The translations under genes and the position numbers were made by a program. 64,000 bases of DNA, from positions 10,324-74,323 of the forward strand of contig JBARKJ010000002.1 of the NCBI GenBank assembly GCA_049801375.1. The letters are read 5' to 3'. The DNA comes from JBARKJ01 sp049801375. Its GTDB lineage: Bacteria > Nitrospirota > JACRHJ01. The notes below the pieces were generated by a model that saw only the letters and a list, made by a program, of their open reading frames with translations, made no database searches and was not told the origin of the DNA. Below, piece after piece: positions 18,763 to 26,632 of the stretch (position 1 is the first letter of the stretch; every line of letters starts with the position of its first letter).

Positions 18763-19671
18763 CTACTCATCGCCTTCAATGTCATCCATCAGCTCGGCTA
18801 TCTCATCTTGGTCTGGATACAAAAGCAATCCTTCCTGAAGTATATCGATGGCCTTATCATGGTCGTCGCAGTTGTGCAGGGCCATCCCTAAAAAGGTATA
18901 GGCAAGACCCTCGTTTGCGGAAAACAGTTTGAAAGTTTTTTTTGCAACCCATAATGCTTTATCGAACTGGTCGAGTTCGGTATAGGCCTGCACCAGTTCG
19001 TAATAACATCCTGAATATTCCGGAGATACCCTGATAGCACGTTTAAGTATCGGTATGGCTTTCACGGACTGGCCTTTACCGACAAGACATCGCGCTACGT
19101 GTTCATGGAGGACTGCGTCCTCCGGGTTTTCATTGAGAAGCGTCCTGTATCTTTCCTCCGCCTCGTCCCATTGCTCTAAGAACTCGTGACTCTGAGCTAT
19201 GAAAAAAACGAACACCGCCACGTCAGGGAATGCCAGCAGAGAATCATATGCAGCGTTCAGACATTTTTCGTACTCGTCCGTTAGATTCAGGGCATTAAGG
19301 TATGTTACCCTCAAATCTATATCACTTGGGTAGATTTTAATAGCATTTTCGGCAACAATAATCGCATCATCAAATTGTTCTAACCTGATCAGGCAATCCG
19401 CCATACCTTGAAATCTGGCCTTTGCATGCGTTTCCTCGGGTAGCCAAAAATATAAGTCATATGCCTCTGAATATTCTCCGGCATTAAGGAGTTCTTTGGC
19501 GATGCTTGCCATAATTCCATTTATGCTCATTTGTATTTTGGGACGGCTTGCTCTACCTTTGGGGAGTAACTTGCGCTGCTTGGTAAGCGAGGAGCGCAGT
19601 CCGGCCAATCTGCGTCTATTACAATCAATCGGCCAGAAAGCTAATGTGCTTTCTTGAATTACGCCAGCCAT
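18763..19671 (-). CDS. Tetratricopeptide-repeat protein
   Basis: 302 aa from ATG 19671, with GGAGG 7 nt upstream; GTG 19677 is also possible. About seven TPR units fill residues 55-295 (A.DLY...., DAIIVAENAIKIYPSDIDL, KAIPILKRAIRVSPEYSG). The N-terminal 50 residues are basic and end in a short segment before the first TPR. It has no catalytic domain and is probably a scaffold. It is separated from the HNH gene by 112 bp on the same strand. Confidence 0.85.
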   Translation of the reverse strand: MAGVIQESTLAFWPIDCNRRRLAGLRSSLTKQRKLLPKGRASRPKIQMSINGIMASIAKELLNAGEYSEAYDLYFWLPEETHAKARFQGMADCLIRLEQFDDAIIVAENAIKIYPSDIDLRVTYLNALNLTDEYEKCLNAAYDSLLAFPDVAVFVFFIAQSHEFLEQWDEAEERYRTLLNENPEDAVLHEHVARCLVGKGQSVKAIPILKRAIRVSPEYSGCYYELVQAYTELDQFDKALWVAKKTFKLFSANEGLAYTFLGMALHNCDDHDKAIDILQEGLLLYPDQDEIAELMDDIEGDE

Positions 19672-20448
19672 TATCACCCTCCAATTATAAAGTTGTGGCC
19701 CTTTTGGGGAGCATCAACATGACAATTCGAAACAGGCTGAACAATCTGTACTATAGAGCTGCTGATTAAAGAAAAATGACTATCTGAAACGACAAAATCC
19801 CTAACTTGCAACTAGCAAATTATATCAAAAAAACCATGGAAAAACAAGTCAAAATTTGCATTATTTACTCTTATTTATCAGCAGGTTATCTGTATTTTTT
19901 TAGGCTCCTTTTTTATTGTCAGCAGGGACATCAAATAGGTTTAAATGGACACTACTATTGCTGTTTAAATCTCCCGTGAGAAATATCATATGACCTAGAA
20001 TCGCCCTGCCATCTACCAGCAATTAATCGGTGTAAATACCGCAGTAGGCAATGAGAAAATTCTATGCCTCGGCGAGGGAGCCTGCCTTCTTGTTAAGAAT
20101 GTCCGTCACCCTATGCCATGCTCCCGGCTTGAAGTCTTTCGGCGAGGTGAACATTCGAGTGAGCGGAAAGGTAGCCAGCCGAGGGAAAAACACACCGAGT
20201 CTCCCGCCCCCAATAGCCTCTTCCGCCGCCCGCCAATATCCGAGTTTTTACACCCTATCGTACAACGAATTGATTCTCAATCGGAATTAGCCGACGCCTA
20301 CTGATAAAGAAAGACTCGGCACGCGGCTGCTGTAGAAGCTTGGATGGCTTCGCTTGTTGTGAAGCCGATTGCTACGAGGTGAGTGTCGGGGAGCAAGTGA
20401 TGAGGCAAATGAAACAGATGAAAAAATGGTAGGTGGCGGGCGCCGCCC
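19672..20448. other. Intergenic stretch with repeat copy B, no gene
   Basis: 777 bp. The half next to the TPR gene is AT-rich and may hold its promoter. The other half is the second copy of the ~290-bp direct repeat. Open frames here read across the repeat and end in ELADAY, but they are interrupted in copy A, so I do not call a gene. Confidence 0.5.
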
Positions 20449-20454
20449 TCAGCC
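20162..20454. repeat. ~290-bp direct repeat, copy B
   Basis: Imperfect copy of 17072-17354 in the same orientation, ending at the 3' end of the primase gene. The two copies flank the HNH-TPR cassette (about 3.1 kb centre to centre). This fits insertion of the cassette by recombination at a repeated 3' end, or duplication of a replication or attachment region. Confidence 0.75.
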
Positions 20455-22488
20455 AAATACAGGTGGGTAGATTCGGCGCCGGCCTTTCTTGACGCGCTTC
20501 TTTTCTTTGTTAAGACTTTCCGGGTTGAGGTAAGCCGTGGTAAAGCGCTCTCTCGTCTTGATGTCTTCATCCACTATAAGGAAGCCGTTCCTGCGCAGCA
20601 CCGCCAAGTGCTTTTGAATGGTCACGCGGTTGGTGTTGAGCGCTACCGCCATTTTTGTCGCGTTGTCTGCAATCTCATGTGGAGACCGTTGCTGCTGCTC
20701 CATGACGAGCCACAGCAAGAGCATGAGTGCATTCTTTGTCTTCTTGTAGCCCCATTTCACGAAGGCGGCATGGAGCCGGACGGAACACTCGAAAGGCTCC
20801 GCGGCGTAATCTTTAAACAGGCTCTCTATGTCCTTGATCCTGCTCTTGGGCATTCGGTCGTTGTCATAGGATAGCAGCTCCTTCAGATTATCACCGTCAA
20901 AGTACATGATCTCGGGATTTTTGGTTTTGCCTGAGGCACCGCCAAGCGATGCCTCGGCGGGAGAGTCCGCTTTTTTGAAAAGCCGCATCTTCAAGGCCGG
21001 ACCAAAGCCTCCGCCGTGTCCCTTAAGGCCGCCCTGAATGAGTACTTTGAATGCCCGCTCATGAGCTAATTTAGTTTCCTTGGCTATTCTCATTTGCTCA
21101 AGCATCTGATTGAGATCCAAGAAGGGCGGTACCCCTGCGTAAACATCACTAGGGTCTTTGTCTTTGTCTTTGTCTTTGTCTTTGTCTTTGTCTTTGAGAT
21201 CCTTCAGACCACGCATGTCCATGCGAAAGACGTTCTTGCTCGGCCCCACAGACTCGGTGAGCCTGTTCAGGAAGCGGTCCCCTGCGTCGTCGTTGTCGAA
21301 GGCGACTACGTAGTTCTCCACCTCAAACGACTTGAGTAGCCTCTCCTGATCATCTTCAGTAGCATCCTTGCGTAGAAGTTTCAGCCCGAGCAGTTTGGGC
21401 AGAGATTCGAGTATTGCCACCTGATCCTTCGTGACAGGCCCCATGGTCGCTACAACAATGGAATGCAGGTCGGGGTCCTTGAAGAGCTTATGCAGTGCAA
21501 AGAAGTCGTAGATGCCTTCAACGAGAATAACGGTCTTGTTTTGTATAATATTGCGCGCGTTGCTGTCAAGGCCGTAGAGGAGACTTCCTTTCTTGGCACC
21601 CCGGTGGGTGCGCCATGTCCCTCCTTTCTTCGTATTACGACCCATCATGGCTTTTATCTTGCCGTCCAAGCCGCGCACGGGGAATACGATCTTGCAGGCG
21701 AATTTATCGCCTATTTGGAAGTAAACCTGTTTCGATCTCAGGCAGCTTAAGATGTTGATGCCCGTGATCCCTACCATCAGGCGACCATCGTCCTTCATGC
21801 GCCATTTGTTGCCCTTGGCATCACATAATGCCCGTCCGTTATAATCCGACTTGTACGAGGGGCTGACTCCTATTCCGAAACGATGTATCTCGTTATCCCC
21901 GACACCCCTCTTGGCCAAGTATTTTCTGAAGTGATCCTGTTCCTTTCCTTCGGCCATCAGGACGTCATGATATAGTTTTGCCGCGAACTCAAGCTCTTCC
22001 TCGAAATCCGGGTCTGCGGTCGCGGTAGGTTGCTTGGAATCTTGTACTATATTGTCCTCAGGCGGCTCCTGAAACGGTGGGGCTTCAACCTTATCCTTGC
22101 GTGTCCGTTTCAGGTACTCTGCAAAAAGTTCCAAGGCAGGCTTGAACTTGATGCGATCAAGCCTCATTATGATATTGACGATGTCGAAGTCAGAGTTGCA
22201 TGCACCAAAGCAGTGGAATTTGATTTCATCGTCCACTACGCGAACATTGAAGGACCGGGTCTTCTTGTCATCATGAAGCGGACATTTACGTAGCTCGCTT
22301 TCGTTTCCGGCCATCTTAAAGGCTATCTTGTAATTCTCCTTAAGAAAGTCCAATGTCTGCTGAAGATATTTAGACTTCTTAACTTCGTCTACGTCTATGC
22401 GCTTCCTGCTCACAAGTCCGTCCTTAGTTTTAGGCGGAATTCGGCCTTTTTCAGATCGTCGAAATCCATAGCTCTCTTCTTTACTCAA
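20449..22488 (-). CDS. CHC2/Toprim DNA primase-like replication protein
   Basis: 679 aa if TTG 22488 is used; a GTG at residue 26 has a better upstream AAGGA. The zinc motif C69-x2-H72 ... C93-x3-C97 is a CHC2-type finger. The Toprim core shows VILVEGIYDFF (E324) and VVAFDNDDAGDRF (D398, D400), followed by DPSDVY. The C-terminal ~100 residues look like a winged helix (NRVTIQKHLAVLRRNGFL). This is the domain order of phage and plasmid primases that start replication of mobile elements. A (KD)7 run sits just before DPSD. It is transcribed away from the ubiquitin-like operon. Confidence 0.9.
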   Translation of the reverse strand: MSKEESYGFRRSEKGRIPPKTKDGLVSRKRIDVDEVKKSKYLQQTLDFLKENYKIAFKMAGNESELRKCPLHDDKKTRSFNVRVVDDEIKFHCFGACNSDFDIVNIIMRLDRIKFKPALELFAEYLKRTRKDKVEAPPFQEPPEDNIVQDSKQPTATADPDFEEELEFAAKLYHDVLMAEGKEQDHFRKYLAKRGVGDNEIHRFGIGVSPSYKSDYNGRALCDAKGNKWRMKDDGRLMVGITGINILSCLRSKQVYFQIGDKFACKIVFPVRGLDGKIKAMMGRNTKKGGTWRTHRGAKKGSLLYGLDSNARNIIQNKTVILVEGIYDFFALHKLFKDPDLHSIVVATMGPVTKDQVAILESLPKLLGLKLLRKDATEDDQERLLKSFEVENYVVAFDNDDAGDRFLNRLTESVGPSKNVFRMDMRGLKDLKDKDKDKDKDKDKDPSDVYAGVPPFLDLNQMLEQMRIAKETKLAHERAFKVLIQGGLKGHGGGFGPALKMRLFKKADSPAEASLGGASGKTKNPEIMYFDGDNLKELLSYDNDRMPKSRIKDIESLFKDYAAEPFECSVRLHAAFVKWGYKKTKNALMLLLWLVMEQQQRSPHEIADNATKMAVALNTNRVTIQKHLAVLRRNGFLIVDEDIKTRERFTTAYLNPESLNKEKKRVKKGRRRIYPPVFG
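21155..21196. repeat. Seven tandem TCTTTG hexamers inside the primase gene
   Basis: Seven perfect copies of TCTTTG on the plus strand encode a Lys-Asp alternating run on the minus strand at about residues 432-445. Because the unit is 6 bp, changes in copy number alter protein length but never the frame. Confidence 0.95.
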
Positions 22489-22715
22489 TATACGTTTTGA
22501 GCGGAAATCTGAGTTTCCACATTGCCGGGTTCATTGAGGCGGGCACCCAAATGCCTTTTGTATATACATGCCTCCATTCTACGAATTAGGCCCCCCATGT
22601 CGTACTCATGCTTAGAAAGTATGAAAACCAATCGACGAAAAGGGGGTGATTATTACAAGTATATTCACGGGGGATAGTATCACATAAACGTCAATCTTTT
22701 CAACTGGAGGGAAAA

Positions 22716-23120
22716 ATGAAGTCAATGAGCATGGCAGAAGTGGCAAAACTTGCTGCGAAACATGGTTTTACAGCGGAAAACGCTGCGCGAACTCTCGAAA
22801 AAGACGGTTGGACTATTACAGGGCGCAAAGATGCAGACCCATTGGCAATGGCCTCGAAAAAAGGGCTAAAAGACAACGGCGTCAAGGCCGTCCAGTTTCA
22901 TGACTACAAGAAAAACGAGGACTATCATGCAATTGAGCTGGTTTTTGACGGCGTAACCGTCAGGATGACAGAGCGGAAATGGGACGCCGTGTTCAACGCC
23001 ATCAACGCGCGCGTTTTATCCCTCGCCCATGTCAAAGCGCAGGCCGCGAAAATCCCCGCTCCGGTCGCAAAGGCCGCGAAACAGACGAAACGGGTCAAGA
23101 GCGGCCTCGTCTATCTTTAG
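22716..23120 (+). CDS. Small hypothetical protein at the head of the ubiquitin-like region
   Basis: 134 aa, basic, with GGAGGG before the ATG. Residues 1-40 could form a small helical DNA-binding domain (MAEVAKLAAKHGFTAENAAR); the middle (AIELVFDGVTVRMTERKW) is beta-rich; the tail is Ala/Lys-rich. A strong terminator follows at 23129, so it is a separate transcript. No family was recognised. It is divergent from the primase gene across 227 bp, which may include promoters or an origin. Confidence 0.75.
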   Translation: MKSMSMAEVAKLAAKHGFTAENAARTLEKDGWTITGRKDADPLAMASKKGLKDNGVKAVQFHDYKKNEDYHAIELVFDGVTVRMTERKWDAVFNAINARVLSLAHVKAQAAKIPAPVAKAAKQTKRVKSGLVYL

Positions 23121-23128
23121 ACCTGACA

Positions 23129-23158
23129 GACGGGGGCTTCGGCCCTCGTCTTTTTTTT
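23129..23158 (+). terminator. Rho-independent terminator with UUCG tetraloop
   Basis: A 9-bp stem (23129-23137 with 23142-23150) closed by C(TTCG)G and followed by eight T. It ends the 134-aa transcript. The sequence after it, down to a short ATG frame of seven codons, resembles the leader at 23501-23545, so this is a partial copy of the leader of the next gene. Confidence 0.9.
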
Positions 23159-23471
23159 GTCCTTCGTTACCTGAGAGCTTCGCATGCGGTCGAAATCGCC
23201 AATTTACTAATCTATGGCGATTTTTGGGCGGAAATGCAGATGTTGATTTTAGTTGGTTTTAGGCGGACATGAGAATACCGAAAAAGGCTTGCGGAAAGTT
23301 CAGCAGTGGTGGGGCTTGGAACGACCACCTTAGGCGGAAGTCCGAGGTAACTATGCTATCGAGCATGGGGGTATGTTTTTGGGTGTCTTATCCCTTTGTT
23401 TATCTGCCTTTAGTTGCCTATAAGTGTTGACTTTATAGACAGAAACAATCTGGTAGTTATGATTCATTGAC

Positions 23472-23508
23472 GCGGGGTACCCATCCAAGGGTGCCTCGCT
23501 CTTTTTTT
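23472..23508 (+). terminator. Terminator-like hairpin just upstream of the 92-aa gene (candidate attenuator)
   Basis: An 11-bp stem with two G-T pairs (23472-23482 with 23489-23499), loop ATCCAA, then a T-run at 23502-23508. The Shine-Dalgarno GAGGAGG of the 92-aa gene begins about 10 nt later. No coding region ends just before it, so it would act as a leader attenuator for the downstream operon, or terminate an upstream small RNA. Confidence 0.7.
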
Positions 23509-23531
23509 GTCCTTTACCTGAGGAGGCTCAT

Positions 23532-23810
23532 ATGCAGTCGGCGCTCATGATTTTACAGCAGCAACCAAAAAACGTGGCTCAGCGGCTCGTCGAAATGTGC
23601 GGCGGCAATTCTGCGGACGCCATGATGACGCTCGTGGAGGGTTCCGCCTTCTTGTTTGGCAGAAGGCCGCGCAAGGTCCTCGCTGACAGGCTCACCGCTA
23701 TCTCCCAAGAGATAGCGGCAATCAAGAAGACCCCTAACGATGCCTACGGCTTTATACACCGTGGCATAACCCGCAAAGGAGGTGCAGCGAACATAAGGCG
23801 CTTTCTATAG
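23532..23810 (+). CDS. Small hypothetical protein preceding the ubiquitin-like gene
   Basis: 92 aa, mostly helical and basic at the C-terminus, with GAGGAGG before the ATG. A helix pair spans about residues 12-65 (LVEMCGGNSADAMMTLVEGS). No family was recognised. It lies 86 bp upstream of the ubiquitin-like gene on the same strand without a terminator between, so the two are probably cotranscribed. It could be a regulator or a conjugation target; nothing in the sequence decides this. Confidence 0.7.
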   Translation: MQSALMILQQQPKNVAQRLVEMCGGNSADAMMTLVEGSAFLFGRRPRKVLADRLTAISQEIAAIKKTPNDAYGFIHRGITRKGGAANIRRFL

Positions 23811-23896
23811 TCCACTCTACGAGGAAAGGAGGTTCAGCAGTACAAAGGGAAACAAGGTGCAGTCAACAACCATTCATTTAACAGGAGGAAAAAGCT

Positions 23897-24316
23897 ATGA
23901 AGATACGTGTACTCAAGCTTGGCGAGGCCGCAACCGAAATAACCCTGCCGGAAGGCTCAAACGTACAGCAGGCTATGGATTTATTGGCCGAGAAGAACGA
24001 CTGGAGATGGAACGGATACACAATAATGGTCAACGGCTCAATAGCGGTCGGCTGGACACCTCTCAAGGACGGGGATGTGCTTACCATGAGCCCAAAGGTG
24101 GAAGGCGGGGCCAAGGTAAAGATACTCAAGCTGGGCGAAAGCGCCCAACAGGTCGATGTCCCGGAGGGCAGCACCCTCGCCGAAGCACTCGTCGCGGCCA
24201 ATCTCAACACGGCGGGGTACAGCATCATGAAAAACGGTACCCCAGCCAATACTATCACGCCGATATCAGAGGGTGATGTGATAACCCTCAGTCCCAAGAT
24301 AGAAGGGGGTATATAG
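23897..24316 (+). CDS. Tandem ubiquitin-like (beta-grasp) protein with diglycine ends
   Basis: 139 aa made of two homologous beta-grasp units, residues 1-71 and 72-139. Each follows the pattern KILKLGE..., LPEGS....A, VNG or KNG, GDV.T.SPK.EGG. Diglycines fall at residues 70-71 (between units) and 137-138, and exactly one residue (Ile139) follows the last one. That is the layout of a processed ubiquitin precursor: cleavage after each GG would release two monomers. MoaD/ThiS carriers share the fold but are single-unit and end at GG. AGGAGG precedes the ATG. Downstream genes encode E2-, JAB- and E1-like proteins. A role as a protein modifier is inferred from fold, GG ends and neighbours. Confidence 0.88.
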   Translation: MKIRVLKLGEAATEITLPEGSNVQQAMDLLAEKNDWRWNGYTIMVNGSIAVGWTPLKDGDVLTMSPKVEGGAKVKILKLGESAQQVDVPEGSTLAEALVAANLNTAGYSIMKNGTPANTITPISEGDVITLSPKIEGGI

Positions 24317-24339
24317 GATTTAGGGTTCTTTTGTTTCAT

Positions 24340-24372
24340 GGGGCTGCCCTTCCGGGGGCAGCCCCTTTTTTT
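24340..24372 (+). terminator. Strong intra-operon terminator between ubiquitin-like and E2-like genes
   Basis: A perfect 10-bp GC-rich stem (GGGGCTGCCC 24340-24349 with GGGCAGCCCC 24356-24365), a 6-nt loop, and seven T. It lies 24 bp after the ubiquitin-like stop codon and 27 bp before the E2-like start. It should limit read-through and so give more modifier than enzymes. Confidence 0.9.
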
Positions 24373-24399
24373 CGGCCCTCGTACAAGGAGGTGATTGTG

Positions 24400-25869
24400 A
24401 TGGTGACGGGTGAACTTGGTTCCCAAGACAATGCAAATTTACTAAGAAATTTACTCTTATTCGAATCACAGAAATGCGGCCTACCAATTGAGTTTCATTT
24501 CGCTGACCTGCGGCAACCGCCGCGCCCCATGTTCAAGAAGGCCGTTCAGGTCTTCTGCCATAACGCAGGCAGCAAGCTCGATATCACCCTCCCCTTCCCT
24601 GACGGAAGTGTGAGCTTCAGGGCACAAGCACACTACATGCGAGGGATGCTCTCAATGGCCGATGCTGCGAAGGATACCATCGGCTTCATGGGAGAAGACT
24701 ACCTCCATCCAATCGGTCACACAGAGGGGAATAAATTATTCATCTACTTCAATCTCCTCGACCTGCCGACGGGTCATGCTGACGGCCAAACAGAGGGCCA
24801 GAACGTCCTCGCTAAAGTCTGCGACTTCATCTTTTCTCAAGCGATGCCTGTACTGAAGGAGAACATAGAGGGCTACGATTACCGGGAGGAAAGGGCTCGA
24901 TACGCCGAGGTCAAATGCCTTGCGTTGAAGGCGAAGGCAGCGGAGTTGACTAATAACATAGCTACGAACGAACGCGAGCTTCGGGACTGCATGGATGGCA
25001 TAGTCCGCTATACGAGAGCTTTGCAGACTGACAGGCTGATACTTGAAGACCTCCGGGCTCGGACTGACAAGAGGAAGGCCGAGGACGCAGGCAAGGAGTA
25101 CTTGCAGCTCCTGAAGCTGAGCCCGCAGCCATACAAGGAGATCGTATTCGACTCAGAGGAGCTTAAAGCGTACACGAATTTAATTGTCATTGAGCACGAA
25201 GGCGTAGAGTACGAAATTGGCTATTTCGTAATCTCGATAGCCTTCGAGACAGGGCGGCTGACGATTACTAATTTAACGAATCCGCATGATAGTTATCAGC
25301 ACCCCCACGTGTCGGATACGGCAGCCGTTTGCCTCGGAAATATCAGCACGGGTGTCGCCAAGATGATTGCTGAGCATGAATACGTCGGGGCTCTGACCAT
25401 ACTCTACGAGTTCTTGAAATCGTACAACAAGGATGACGCCTATCACGATGTCCGGAATTGGAGCCCTGACGGCTTCCAAAATTATGATTCTTGCTATGAG
25501 GATAGCGGTCAGTGTCTCGATTGCCACGATGACGGCTGTCCCTATTGGGACGACCGTTATTACAGGTGCAATGAAGGAGCATCTACGACCGATTGCATCG
25601 AGTGCGCCATGGATAACTGCCCGTATCGTCAAGATGCGATTGACAGCTGTCATTCAGACCACACGGCCCGCGAATGCCGTGATTGTCGTCACGTGTGCGA
25701 TCATCAAGGGAACGAAGACGCCTGCTACGAAGACAGCGATGACGGCATTGAGTGCGTCGGATGCTCGGCCACAGATTGCGGCTATTACAAGGAGCGCGAA
25801 GAAACTGAGAGCGATGACACCGAAGAAGTAACCGATGAACTAACAGCCATTCTTGCAGAGGAGGCATAA
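24400..25869 (+). CDS. UBC/E2-like protein with coiled coil and Cys-rich tail
   Basis: 489 aa from ATG 24400 (AAGGAGG upstream). Residues about 245-340 carry an E2-like signature: a beta-strand region, then HPHVSDTAAVCLGN, with His301-Pro-His and Cys311 in the position of the E2 active site. An N-terminal ~150-residue region and a coiled coil at about 160-240 precede it. The C-terminal 95 residues (about 365-460) contain four repeats of C-x6-9-C-x2-C-x3-4-C, probably zinc-binding. By analogy the Cys would carry the activated modifier, and the Cys-rich tail could act like an E3-type module; this is inference. The stop codon abuts the ATG of the JAB gene. Confidence 0.82.
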   Translation: MVTGELGSQDNANLLRNLLLFESQKCGLPIEFHFADLRQPPRPMFKKAVQVFCHNAGSKLDITLPFPDGSVSFRAQAHYMRGMLSMADAAKDTIGFMGEDYLHPIGHTEGNKLFIYFNLLDLPTGHADGQTEGQNVLAKVCDFIFSQAMPVLKENIEGYDYREERARYAEVKCLALKAKAAELTNNIATNERELRDCMDGIVRYTRALQTDRLILEDLRARTDKRKAEDAGKEYLQLLKLSPQPYKEIVFDSEELKAYTNLIVIEHEGVEYEIGYFVISIAFETGRLTITNLTNPHDSYQHPHVSDTAAVCLGNISTGVAKMIAEHEYVGALTILYEFLKSYNKDDAYHDVRNWSPDGFQNYDSCYEDSGQCLDCHDDGCPYWDDRYYRCNEGASTTDCIECAMDNCPYRQDAIDSCHSDHTARECRDCRHVCDHQGNEDACYEDSDDGIECVGCSATDCGYYKEREETESDDTEEVTDELTAILAEEA

Positions 25870-26604
25870 ATGAAACTTACGGCGCAGCAACTCAGGGTCT
25901 ACATCGACGCTCAGGCAAAGGAGAAAATGCAAAACTGGGTTGCGCTCGCGGCAGGAGAAGTGAGCGGTTTAGGCCTTGTCTCCGATGTACGCGATGACAT
26001 CGGAAATCTAACGGGTTTCATGGTGGACGATATCTACCTTCTCAAACAGAGATCTGGCGCAGCGACTACGGAGCTAAATGATTCGGCCGTTGCAGCCCTA
26101 TTAACCGAGATTGACGAGCGCGGGGAAGACATTGGCGGTGTGCGGTTGTGGTGGCATTCGCATGGTGACCTCGGCGTGTTCTGGTCCTCCACGGACGAGG
26201 AGTGTGCACAGGGGCTTGCCAATAGCAGGTATTTCGTGAGCATCGTCGTCAACAAGAAAGGCGACATCAAGTGCCGAGTGGACATCTATGACCCTCTGAG
26301 GGTTACCATGGACGAGCTGTTCGTAGAAACGGTTATGCCCGACTTCGGCACGCTCGAACAATGCACCGCGGAATTCAAGCAAAAGGTCACCGAGACCGAG
26401 CCGCTGATGGTCTGCCATGGCGCATTCGGTTATGACTGCCAACCGTACGAGTACCTGACTGAGGAACAGGTTAAGGAGCTAAACGAGCTTGAAGACAAAA
26501 TGGAGCGGGGCATCATAACGTATGGCGAGTTCTGCGAAAAATACTTCTCGATGACCGGGGAAAAGCCTGCCCCCATCACACCGCTTGATGGCCTCATTAA
26601 CTGA
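25870..26604 (+). CDS. JAB/JAMM metalloprotease-like deubiquitinase homologue
   Basis: 244 aa. The full JAMM motif is visible: Glu30 (AAGEVSGLG), H96-S-H98, seven residues, S106, two residues, D109 (HSHGDLGVFWSSTDEE). These residues bind the zinc in isopeptidases such as Rpn11 and in prokaryotic JAB proteins. The C-terminal ~100 residues form a helical extension. GAGGAGG overlaps the end of the E2-like gene and no gap separates them, so expression is coupled. Expected roles are trimming the modifier precursor after GG and removing it from targets. Confidence 0.9.
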   Translation: MKLTAQQLRVYIDAQAKEKMQNWVALAAGEVSGLGLVSDVRDDIGNLTGFMVDDIYLLKQRSGAATTELNDSAVAALLTEIDERGEDIGGVRLWWHSHGDLGVFWSSTDEECAQGLANSRYFVSIVVNKKGDIKCRVDIYDPLRVTMDELFVETVMPDFGTLEQCTAEFKQKVTETEPLMVCHGAFGYDCQPYEYLTEEQVKELNELEDKMERGIITYGEFCEKYFSMTGEKPAPITPLDGLIN

Positions 26605-26632
26605 CGAAGGCACCCCCTGTGAAAGGATGTAC

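Noticed and set aside
20113..20304. 63-codon frame ending in ELADAY within the 290-bp repeat
   Set aside because: The matching frame in the other repeat copy contains a stop, and no ribosome site is present, so it is not under coding selection.
17072..20454. Insertion sequence with long terminal repeats
   Set aside because: No transposase lies between the repeats and the repeats are direct, diverged and without terminal inverted repeats.
21155..21196. Phase-variation (on/off) tract in the primase gene
   Set aside because: The unit is 6 bp, so slippage cannot shift the frame; only length variation is possible.
23897..24316. Reading the tandem protein as an ordinary MoaD/ThiS sulfur carrier
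   Set aside because: It has two fused units, a residue after the final GG, and E2- and JAB-like neighbours; no molybdopterin or thiamine synthesis gene is near.
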